64,000 bases of DNA from Didymella arachidicola. Its lineage: Eukaryota > Ascomycota > Dothideomycetes > Pleosporales > Didymellaceae. The notes beneath the pieces are model-generated. The model saw nothing but the letters and a program-made list of their open reading frames with translations. It searched no databases and was not told the DNA's origin. The translations under genes and the position numbers were made by a program. This document shows, in pieces, positions 32,688 to 40,860 of this stretch. The stretch spans positions 620,001 to 684,000 of the forward strand of contig CM049995.1 of NCBI GenBank assembly GCA_016630955.3. Reading direction: 5' to 3'. Every line of letters begins with the position of its first letter. Position 1 is the first letter of the stretch.

Positions 32688-32943
32688 ATTTCACCTGAGT
32701 TTTGGAAGACTAGGGTGGAGATGGCTTGGACTGCTTGCTGCCCTTATTGTACAATGTTACGATAGAGATCGCTCGAATCGTGAGGCATAGTCGAGTCTAT
32801 CTTTCCTGTCTTTAGAGGTGGTATACACACATACAATGGAATGACTACATAACCTTTCCCAGGTCTCAGCAGGTTCACCACCTGTTACTACTAAGAAAGC
32901 ACCGCCGGGGTATCATTGCCGAAATTCCTAGACCCAAGAATAT

Positions 32944-34188
32944 TCAAAACAAAAATGTCGGAATGTCATCTACATCTGCATTCCTCTTCTTCTCCTTCCC
33001 ACCTTGACCTGCTCGCTCGGCCTTCCTCTTTGCAATTCTATCTGCGATATCCTTGCTTATGTCAACTGTGTCTTTGGTAGACCCCAAGTCCTCCAGCATG
33101 TCAAAGGATCGCCGCGGCTGGACGTTACGAGTAGTCGGTGGTTCCGAGGTCTGAGGAGATGAGTGAATGGAAGACTTGGACTGCGAGCGTGGCTTCTCGC
33201 GAGAAGAAGTCGTTGGCGGCGCTCGTGTGTCGAAGGCTGGTGGTGTGTACTCGTCAAGCATATCGAACGGTGTCATTCGGGAAGGTCGAGCGCGCGATCT
33301 CACTGATGCTTTCGTTGCTGGAAGAAGAGGTTTGACGAAAGACTCCGTTGCAGGCTTAGATGCCTGGAGATAAGCAGGCCGCTGCCTCGTTGCTGGCAAT
33401 AATCTTGTTGGAGCTTTGATTGCAGGAGATGGGGCCCTAGGCTTTGGTGGTCGAGGTGCATCGAGATCGTCGCTATCGGTCTCTTGCGACGCACTCGCAG
33501 TCGGTAAGGGCTTTGATGTCGTCAAAGAGATATGGCTAGGCTTTGGCCGGTATGAAGGCCTGTCGTCCTCGCTTGAGTCGCTATGAGAGGCGAACACATC
33601 TCGAATAGCCTTCTTCTGCCTGTTCTCTTGGACCCTCGCCCGCTCTTTCATTTCGCCATCCACAGAGCGTTTCGCGCCTGCCACTACAGCTCGTGCAGCT
33701 TCGGCCTCTCTCTTCTTCGCTTCAATGCTTGCTTTCAGCCGGTCGTATTCTGCAATGTGCAAGTGCCGCGTGAATAGCTTTGCTGTTTCGAGGAATTCAT
33801 CTTCGACCATCATCCATTCATCATCTCGTAGGTCGAACTTTGACACGCCTTTATGCATAGGCTCATCGTGCGGGGCTACATAGTCCGCTAGAAGTTGAGG
33901 ATAAGATGAAGGTCCTCGCTCTCCCTGTTCAGCAGTCTTCGACTTTGTTGTAGTGCGTGGAGTTGCTGTTTCTGCCCCGGGCAGCGAGTCGTCTGAGTCG
34001 GACGTAACCTTTGCCTTGCCTTTCCCTTTGTCCCTGCTACTGGCGAAGGCAGTACCGCCAAAGAAATCGTCGTCAATGTCATCTGGAACCGTAGTCGTCT
34101 TTGTTTTTGTTTTGCCTCTTGGTGGTTTTATCGTCTGCGTGCGACTTCCCCTGCCACCGCTGCTCTTCCAGGGCAGCTGTCGCGGCAT
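32944..34188 (-). CDS. conserved fungal hypothetical protein, charged and largely disordered
   Basis: Single exon, 414 residues from MPRQLPWKSSGGRG. An earlier in-frame start exists, but MPRQLPW is a typical start in similar fungal proteins. The N-terminus has a DDIDDDFFGGTAFAS motif. The only compact region is at about 110-190: GVSKFDLRDDEWMMVEDEFL, then TAKLFTRHLHIAEYDRLKA and a basic coiled helix. The remainder is Ser/Pro/Arg/Lys-rich with acidic patches (SHSDSSEDD) and ends VDDIPTFLF. Basic clusters (GKEKKRN) suggest a nuclear protein. I do not recognise a function. Convergent with the permease, divergent from the kinase gene. Confidence 0.7.
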   Translation of the reverse strand: MPRQLPWKSSGGRGSRTQTIKPPRGKTKTKTTTVPDDIDDDFFGGTAFASSRDKGKGKAKVTSDSDDSLPGAETATPRTTTKSKTAEQGERGPSSYPQLLADYVAPHDEPMHKGVSKFDLRDDEWMMVEDEFLETAKLFTRHLHIAEYDRLKASIEAKKREAEAARAVVAGAKRSVDGEMKERARVQENRQKKAIRDVFASHSDSSEDDRPSYRPKPSHISLTTSKPLPTASASQETDSDDLDAPRPPKPRAPSPAIKAPTRLLPATRQRPAYLQASKPATESFVKPLLPATKASVRSRARPSRMTPFDMLDEYTPPAFDTRAPPTTSSREKPRSQSKSSIHSSPQTSEPPTTRNVQPRRSFDMLEDLGSTKDTVDISKDIADRIAKRKAERAGQGGKEKKRNADVDDIPTFLF

Positions 34189-34697
34189 CGCGCTGGCCTG
34201 GGACAAGGGCTCACAGGTACAATCAAAAGAATTGACAAATGGTTTGCGCAAAGCATGTTTCAGTATTCAAGATGGAAGTTGCGCATCACTGTCCTTGTCA
34301 ATGAATTCGCGTGAGTTCCAGCGCACGGGCACGCGACGTGAAAGAGTGACTTGCCCCACTTCTGCCTAGGCTCTGTCTCGCAACCACGTCACATCAACTG
34401 AACATTGCTGTACGCCCTTCCGGTGTATCTCAAAGACCGGTCCCCTTTCGATTGTATTCCATGCATCTCTAAGGACTTCGAGGGGTCCTTCACACGATGG
34501 AGGTGCCTTCCCCCGGTCGTCACTGTCCTTCCAGCCAGTCAAGAGGACACATAGCAACACCGACGGCCACCACCACGCTCAACTGCTTCTGCCACAACGC
34601 ACGAGACCATTGGAATCTCAATTCCCCTGATTGATCTTCGGGCAACCATTGAGCAAGTGCATCTGCCCTAATTGCTCCACTGCCTCCCCGTACCACC
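34189..34697. promoter_or_regulatory. divergent intergenic region
   Basis: 509 bases between the start codons of the hypothetical protein and the kinase. No specific motif recognised. Confidence 0.4.
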
Positions 34698-36728
34698 ATG
34701 TCCATGTTCAGAAGACCCGGAGATTCATCTTCGTCTTCAGAGGCCTCATATAATGAGACAGAAGACGACGAACAGCCATCACCGCAGCAACCTGGCTCCG
34801 TTGCTCGCGTCAAGGCCCTGGAATCAGACGCATCTGAAAAACCTGCAAGTACTCAACGACCATCTTTGGACACCAGAGGAGTCTCGAACCAGGACCTCCA
34901 GGCTTTGTCGTTTCATGCGATGCTCGAACAGAATGCCATTACAACAGCGGCAGCGCGTTTGCGCGTGGAACCTACCGACGCAGAAGCACAGCGACAAGGT
35001 CGAGAAGCGTATCAAGCCATGACTCGCCAGTTTCCGAACGGGTTGGACAGGAGATATGCCAGCGAAGAGTTTCGTGACCTCCGTAAGCAGATGCAAGAGC
35101 GACTTCACCACACTGTAACCACACATTTGCAAACAATCGAGCAAGGACCAGCAGATACTCAGTCATTGGTCAGGCTCCATAGGAATGGGCCTGCGGTAAC
35201 TGCTCCTCAGCCACCCCTCTCGGACATCAACGCACTAACGGAGTTGCCGACAATCGCGCCATGGTTGCCTGACCTCCAAAATGATCGCTATGCGCGAGAT
35301 TTCTCTCAGCTCGGAGTTGTCGGCAAAGGTGGTTACGGCAAGGTTTACAAGGTCAAACACAAGCTTGATGGTCACTTCTACGCGGTCAAACGAATCTTGG
35401 TGCCATCTGCCAAGGTAGCGAGGTTTCAACAACATGGACCGGAAGAGTTGAATACTATTTTGGAAGAAGTGCGATCGCTGGCTACATTCGATCACGCGAA
35501 TATTGTAAGGTATCATAACGCGTGGTTGGAACTTTCAATAGCACCTGTGGAGGTAGCATCAGCACCCGCAAGGTCCTACATGCCAGACGATCGACTGCTC
35601 GAGGATCGAGCAAATCTCAGCTGTAGCCCGTCAGATCTTGATCACCTCCAGTCGAGATTCGACAACATACAGTTTGGAGAGCCGTCTGCCAGCTCCGACG
35701 CAGGTATTGTCTTTGAAGCGAGCAGTGCCGACAATGCAGATGATTCCAGGGGAAGCACTCATCACCTCTCCCTGCGAGAGCAGCTAAGTGCCAAGCGGAA
35801 GAATCGGCGCAGCAGCCAAGCCAGTCAAGTCACCATCGCCACGCTCGCCTCGACGGGATCCCGCATGAGCGCCGTTGAGGACGTTCCAGAGCACTCGGAC
35901 GACGAAGAAGTCGAAATGATCCAGCGTCTCCATGGTCCCTCCTCTCAGGACGCAACTAGCGACCTCTCAGAAAGCATGATTTCACACAGCGACATTCCCG
36001 ACCGCGCTCTAGTCAGCACTCGTCCTTCGGGCCCAGTCCTAACACTAAACGTACAAATGTCCCTCTACGAATCCAACCTCGCAGCCTTCCTATCGCCAGA
36101 CCGACCGTCTTTCAGCAGCAAACCAGAGCTCTCGCACTGCTTCCACGCGCGCGTATCACTAGAGCTCCTAAGCAACATCCTCTCAGGCGTCGAATACCTC
36201 CACAGCCAAGGCGTCGTCCACCGCGACCTCAAACCCGCTAACATCTTCCTTGCGCTCTCCACAGGCCGGCGCTCGCCATACGGCTCCGTCGACCTTTCAT
36301 CGTGCAAACCCTGCCCGGAGCGCGAGCGCGTGCACGTGGTCCCCCGCATCGGCGACTTTGGCCTGGTCGCCGCGCTGGACGAGCGCTGCGTCGTAAACAC
36401 GACCAGGCCCGTAGGCACGGAATTGTACCGGCCGGATAAGAGCGCGCGCAACAGCGATAAACTGGATGTGTTTGCGCTCGGGGTGGTGACGGTGGAAATG
36501 CTGTATCCGTTCCAAACGCGCATGGAGCGCGGCGACGCGCTGGCGCGGCTCAAGAAGGGCGTGTTTCCGGAGGGTTTTGTGGAGAGGGTGGGGGTGTGCG
36601 GGGATAAGGTGAAGCAGCTTGTTGGCGCTATGGTGTTGGCGGATGAGGAGTCGAGGATGGGGTGTGAGGAGGCGAGGGCGGAGATTGCGGGGCTGATGGA
36701 GGGGTTGAGTGGGGAGGGGGGTGCGTGA
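34698..36728 (+). CDS. eIF2-alpha-kinase-like protein kinase (HRI/PEK type, IfkB-like)
   Basis: Single exon, 676 residues. A regulatory N-terminus (about 1-190) precedes the kinase domain. The Gly-rich loop is VVGKGGYGKVYKVKHKLDG near residue 209 with FYAVKRI carrying the Lys. EEVRSLATFDHANIVRYHNAW gives helix C and the N-lobe end. A large Ser/acid-rich insert (about 285-455) splits the lobes, as in GCN2, PEK and HRI. The C-lobe has VVHRDLKPANIFL near 507 and IGDFGLVA near 551. MLYPFQTRMERGDALARLKK is the eIF2-alpha-kinase-specific helix. The usual APE block reads TELYRPDKSARNSDKLDVFA, a variant. Such kinases phosphorylate eIF2-alpha under stress; the assignment rests on the insert and this helix. 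The last 100 codons become very G-rich. Confidence 0.82.
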   Translation: MSMFRRPGDSSSSSEASYNETEDDEQPSPQQPGSVARVKALESDASEKPASTQRPSLDTRGVSNQDLQALSFHAMLEQNAITTAAARLRVEPTDAEAQRQGREAYQAMTRQFPNGLDRRYASEEFRDLRKQMQERLHHTVTTHLQTIEQGPADTQSLVRLHRNGPAVTAPQPPLSDINALTELPTIAPWLPDLQNDRYARDFSQLGVVGKGGYGKVYKVKHKLDGHFYAVKRILVPSAKVARFQQHGPEELNTILEEVRSLATFDHANIVRYHNAWLELSIAPVEVASAPARSYMPDDRLLEDRANLSCSPSDLDHLQSRFDNIQFGEPSASSDAGIVFEASSADNADDSRGSTHHLSLREQLSAKRKNRRSSQASQVTIATLASTGSRMSAVEDVPEHSDDEEVEMIQRLHGPSSQDATSDLSESMISHSDIPDRALVSTRPSGPVLTLNVQMSLYESNLAAFLSPDRPSFSSKPELSHCFHARVSLELLSNILSGVEYLHSQGVVHRDLKPANIFLALSTGRRSPYGSVDLSSCKPCPERERVHVVPRIGDFGLVAALDERCVVNTTRPVGTELYRPDKSARNSDKLDVFALGVVTVEMLYPFQTRMERGDALARLKKGVFPEGFVERVGVCGDKVKQLVGAMVLADEESRMGCEEARAEIAGLMEGLSGEGGA

Positions 36729-37610
36729 AGGAAGATAGCCGTACTGTGGTACCTGGGATAAGTTTTGTGAGTGGGTCCCGGAGGGGGTAGTTAAGGCAGT
36801 TAGCGTACTGTAACTATAAAGGCCTCTAATTAGACAATAACGTATTAGTTAACTTCTACTGCCACTCTCGTTCGAGAACAATATAAGAAACAGACTTTGT
36901 GATTCGGCCAGCACCCCTGTTCTCTATCCCCACTCACAAAACTCATCCCAACTACCAAAGTAGATGTAGACTGAGCGGATGTGGAGCACTAAGCGGATAT
37001 GGTGGATAGAGGTGGAGAGGAACAAGTCTATAAGCACATGCTCTTAAAATATCTAGGTGCGTGAAGGAAGATAGCCGTAGATGTAGACTGAGCGGTTTGG
37101 AGCGCTGAGCGGATGTGGTGGACAGAGGTGGAGAGGAAGAAGTCTATAATAAGCATACGCTCTCAAGATATCCAGATGCCAACCCCACAGCACCAGCCTC
37201 GGACTCGAGACGTGCACAGAGCCAGATATGACCCGCATCATCTGCTCCAGACATTGGACTTGCAACGTATTTCCTTGTTGACAAGTCTGGATAGCATGAC
37301 GAAACAGACAAAGACCAATGTAGATGTGTGCCCGTCTAGCGGGAATATTCTTGTATTCAAACCTTGTTGGGAGTCCCTTTCGGCGGATTTTGCGGATTCA
37401 AGACAGCTGGCTAGCTAGCTATCTAGCTCGTCGAGGTGCCAGTGTTTCCCTCTCTGCAGGGCTCAAGCGGCAGTCGCGGTCTGCGGTGCAGAAACAGCTG
37501 CAAGGCTGTAGCAGCGCGCTCTGCTTTCGCTCAGCGTATCTTCTCTTCTCTTCTCTTCCCTTCTCTTCTCTTTTTTTTTTCTTCTTGAAAAAAAAACCCC
37601 GTGTATCCCT
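36729..37610. other. convergent intergenic region with local duplications
   Basis: 882 bases between the kinase and RRP42 stop codons. It holds two imperfect tandem copies of a ~97-base unit, a second copy of the kinase stop-codon region, and a CTTTT/TTCTC tract near 37545-37580. No gene seen. Confidence 0.6.
36961..37175. repeat. imperfect ~97-bp direct duplication
   Basis: The unit starting TAGATGTAGACTGAGCGG occurs at 36961-37056 and 37078-37175, about 85 percent alike by eye, both copies ending near ATATC(T/C)AG. The 23-base string at 36721-36743, spanning the kinase TGA stop, recurs exactly at 37057-37079 between the two units. Together they look like local template switching or tandem duplication. 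Confidence 0.8.
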
Positions 37611-38701
37611 TCACCCCCTCTCAATCCCCGCCAACGCCCCAACAACCTCCTCCGCGACCCCCCCCTCCCCCACCACCATCCCAGCAACCTGACTAACAAG
37701 CCCCCTCTTCACGCCGCCCCGCGGCGGCGTCCACACCCCGCTCTCCGCCAGCACCTCGCGCATAGTCAGGGCGTGGGCGGTGCTGTCCGGCGCGGTGCCG
37801 CCGGTCGCCGTGTTCATCGTGTTGGGGACGGCGGGCGGCGTGAGGTGGCTCGGGGGATCGATGCTGCGTATCGAGACTATTTTCGCGCCGGTGCATGCGA
37901 TGGCGAGCACGGCGTCGGCGACGGCGAGTTCTTCCTGTGCGGGGTCGAAGATGATGTTTGGCCCGGCGGCGATGGCGAGGATGATGACGGGGGGTTTTGC
38001 GGTGGATGCGGATTTGGGGTAGAGCGGGGAGGCGGCGGCCCAGTCGTCGTCGAAGAGGGGGTCTTCGTCTTTTTCGGATTTGAGGGCGGGGAGGTGGGTG
38101 GTGAGGAGGGCGAGGTGGGTTGTCATGGAGAGGAGGCCGAGGGGGTAGGAGAGCGGGGGGGAGAGGAGGAGGATCTGTGGGGGGTTAGTCTGGGGTGGGG
38201 GAGGTGGTGGGGGAGGCGTGCGTCGATGTAGAGCTTCCAGTGGAAGCGCGTGTTGATGTACAGGCGGTCTTTGAGGTCGGGACTGGCCAGCAGACTTTCG
38301 GCGAGCATGGACGCCAGGAACACGGGCAGGGCGTCGTCGTCTCTGAAGCCGGGCACGTCGACGCCGACTTGGACCCAGGCATTCTGGCCCTGGCCCTGGC
38401 CATTGCGCACGTCGGCGGCGTCGTCGTCGTCGTCGTCGTCGTCGTGCTCGCCCAGGAGCGGGCGCTGCGGCGTCTTCTCGACCTCGGCCTTGACGCCCAC
38501 CAGGGCTTCGGTGCCGTCCTCGAGGGCAATGCGGGCGCTGCCGTTGGCGGTGGGCAGGACGTCGAACTCGGCGCGCATGGAGCGAAAGTCGCGCGGGCCC
38601 TTTGTGACATCGAGGCGCAGGGGCGGCGTCTGGGTGAGGGCGGAGCGCAGGAAGGACAGCTCGGCGGGCGAGAGGGCGGGCGGGAGGCTGACGGGCGCCA
38701 T
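37611..38701 (-). CDS. RRP42: exosome core subunit Rrp42 (RNase PH fold)
   Basis: Exons 38701-38222 and 38174-37611 give 347 residues. The 47-base intron (38175-38221) starts GC rather than GT (GCACGC) with a GACTAAC branch and CAG end. Joining reads FHWKLYIDILLLSPPLSYPL, the standard Rrp42 block, so the GC-AG intron is well supported. The N-terminus LSPAELSFLRSALTQTPPLR and DFRSMRAEFDVLPTANGSAR, with ALVGVKAEVE, are RNase PH-domain features. A poly-Asp run (GTC repeats) is inserted at about residues 85-92. The C-terminal half holds VIILAIAAGPNIIFDPAQEE and IVSIRSI. Rrp42 is a non-catalytic ring subunit of the nuclear and cytoplasmic exosome. Divergent from MCH1. Confidence 0.92.
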
Positions 38702-39045
38702 CTTGGGGGTTGTCGGGTGCTGCGTGCTGCGTGCTGCGTGCTGCGTGCTGCGTGCTGCTTCAAGTCAGCCGTCGTCTGTCGGCGATGAGCTCGAACTTTT
38801 GGGTGGGGCTGGCGAATCAGCGGCCATGACGGAATGCTGTCGGTTGACCGCCTGTGACGCGCCGACGACGGCGGATGGCGACTTCGCACTCTTCTGCGTG
38901 CATTCGCCATCACCGCCCTACACGGCGCACTGCACTCTCCCCCCGCCGCAACCAAGCCGCGGCCGCCATGTCGCTGTAGTCGACCCCGGCCTCAGTCACG
39001 TCCACGCCCACGTCGCACGAGACCCCCCCTCCGCTCGCCGCCGCC
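38702..39045. promoter_or_regulatory. divergent promoter RRP42/MCH1 with a 7-bp tandem repeat
   Basis: 344 bases between start codons. A perfect GTGCTGC tandem (about six units) at about 38717-38758 lies 16-57 bases upstream of the RRP42 ATG, probably in its 5' leader. Confidence 0.6.
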
Positions 39046-40860
39046 ATGCCATCCCCTCCGCCCTCCAAGCGCAGCAGCCACCACGGCATCGACAAGCTCG
39101 ACTACGACAGCGCGCGCCGCCCGCTGCTCGCCGCCTCGGACGCGGCCTCGTCGCACGGCGCCAGCAACGACACCAGCTACGCCGGCAGCTTCTTCGAGCA
39201 CGTCGCCGAGGGCGTCATGGAGCGCGACCGCGACCGCCTGCACCGCCTGGCGGTGCGCTGGCTGAGCTTCGTCTGGGCCATTGTCAACTGCCTGTGCGCC
39301 GGCAGCATCACCGCCTACTCGCTGTACGGCCACCTGTTCCAGAGCCGCCTGCACTACTCCCAGCTGCAGGTCAACCTGGTCAGCATCGTCGCCGAGCTGG
39401 GCATGTACCTGCCCGTCCCGCTGTTCGGCTACCTGTGCGACCGCCTGGGCCCCGCCACGCCCTCGGCCCTGTCGGGCGCCTTCTTCGGCGCTGGCTATCT
39501 GCTGGCCGCCTTTGCCTACCAGAGCGGGCCTCCCCCGTCGGCCGGCGGCGACGGCTGGCCCTTTGGCCTCATGGTCCTGGCCTTCTTCGCCGTCGGCATG
39601 GGCACGAGCTGCATGTACCTGTCCGCCGTCACGACGTGCGCCAAGAACTTTGGCCGCGGAAACGCAAAGGGAATCGCCCTGGCCGCGCCCATCGCCGCCG
39701 TCGGCCTCAGCGGCATGTGGCTGAGCCAGGTCGGCGCCCACGTCCTGTACGAGACGAGGCCCGACGGCTCCAGGGGCGACGTCGACGTCTTCCGCTTCTT
39801 CCTGTTCCTCGCCGTCCTGCTGCTCGCCGTCGGCCTCATTGGCACCCTCACCCTGCGCATCGTCGACGAGGACGAGCTGATCGACGACGCCGTCGAAGAG
39901 CTGGAGCGCTCCGGCCTGCTCACCCAGGACAGCTTCTTCACCGCCGCCGCCCACGACCACGGCTACGGCACCGTCTCCTCGCACGACCTCTCCGACTCGA
40001 CCTTTGACTTCCTCCAGTCCGAGGCCGCAGCCCGGAAAGCCCGCCACGAGGCAGAGGCCGGCAAGAAGACGTGGCTGCTCAACGAAGAGACGCGCCGCTA
40101 CGTCCTGGATCCCACCATGTGGTGGCTCGCCGCAGGCTTCTTCCTCGTCACCGGCCCAGGCGACGCCTTCATCAACAACCTCGGCACCATCATCAACACC
40201 CTGACCCCGCCCCACGTCGACCTGACAACCACACCCGCAACCCACGTCTCCATCGTCGCCATAACATCCACCCTAGCCCGCCTCATCACCGGCTCCCTAA
40301 GCGACCTCCTCGCCCCCGCAGCCCCAGCCCACTCACACCTCCAAGGCCCCTCCAGCCTCGCCAACTCCCTCACCTCGCTCCCACCCCAGACACCCCGCCG
40401 CTTCACCATAAGCCGCATCACCTTCCTTCTAACCTTCGCCTTCACCCTCTCCCTCGGCCAACTCGCCCTCGCATCCGGCGCCATACAAAACCACCCCCAC
40501 CGCTTCGCCCTCGTCTCATCCCTCATCGGCGCCGGCTACGGCGCCGTCTTCAGCCTGACCCCCATCGTCGTCAGCGTCGTCTGGGGCGTCGAGAACTTTG
40601 GCACCAATTGGGGGATTCTCGCCATGACCCCCGCGGCCGGCGCGACCCTCTGGGGCGCGGTTTATGCGTGGGTCTATCAGCGCGGCGCGGATGGCATGGC
40701 GGTTGGCGACAAGGATGTAGATGATGTGCTGTGCTACGGGACGAAGTGCTATGCGCCTACGTTTTGGGCCATGGCGGTGTGTAGTTGGGTTGCTATGGGG
40801 GTTTGGGTGTATGCCTGGCGCGGGCCGCGGGGTTGGAAGGAGAGGGGTGTTGCGGTGTAG
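39046..40860 (+). CDS. MCH1: MFS transporter of the MCH1 type
   Basis: Single exon, 604 residues. A hydrophilic N-terminus (about 1-65) leads into twelve predicted helices. VWAIVNCLCAGSITAYSLYG is helix 1, then HYSQLQVNLVSIVAELGMYL and LFGYLCDRLGPATPSALSGA, the loop 2-3 signature of this nodulin-like MFS branch. A central cytosolic loop (about 275-345) is acidic and Ser-rich, followed by DPTMWWLAAGFFLVTGPGDA and INNLGTIINTL. The length and loop pattern match fungal MCH1 proteins, monocarboxylate-permease homologues of unknown substrate, located at vacuole or plasma membrane in yeast. Third positions are nearly all G or C, mostly C until about 40,570 and then mostly G. Divergent from RRP42. 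Confidence 0.88.
   Translation: MPSPPPSKRSSHHGIDKLDYDSARRPLLAASDAASSHGASNDTSYAGSFFEHVAEGVMERDRDRLHRLAVRWLSFVWAIVNCLCAGSITAYSLYGHLFQSRLHYSQLQVNLVSIVAELGMYLPVPLFGYLCDRLGPATPSALSGAFFGAGYLLAAFAYQSGPPPSAGGDGWPFGLMVLAFFAVGMGTSCMYLSAVTTCAKNFGRGNAKGIALAAPIAAVGLSGMWLSQVGAHVLYETRPDGSRGDVDVFRFFLFLAVLLLAVGLIGTLTLRIVDEDELIDDAVEELERSGLLTQDSFFTAAAHDHGYGTVSSHDLSDSTFDFLQSEAAARKARHEAEAGKKTWLLNEETRRYVLDPTMWWLAAGFFLVTGPGDAFINNLGTIINTLTPPHVDLTTTPATHVSIVAITSTLARLITGSLSDLLAPAAPAHSHLQGPSSLANSLTSLPPQTPRRFTISRITFLLTFAFTLSLGQLALASGAIQNHPHRFALVSSLIGAGYGAVFSLTPIVVSVVWGVENFGTNWGILAMTPAAGATLWGAVYAWVYQRGADGMAVGDKDVDDVLCYGTKCYAPTFWAMAVCSWVAMGVWVYAWRGPRGWKERGVAV

Noticed and set aside
38992..40245. 417-codon frame antisense to MCH1, and a 585-codon frame overlapping RRP42/MCH1
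   Set aside because: Both are products of very high GC at third positions; Ala/Arg/Gly-rich with no domains, while RRP42 and MCH1 are clear.
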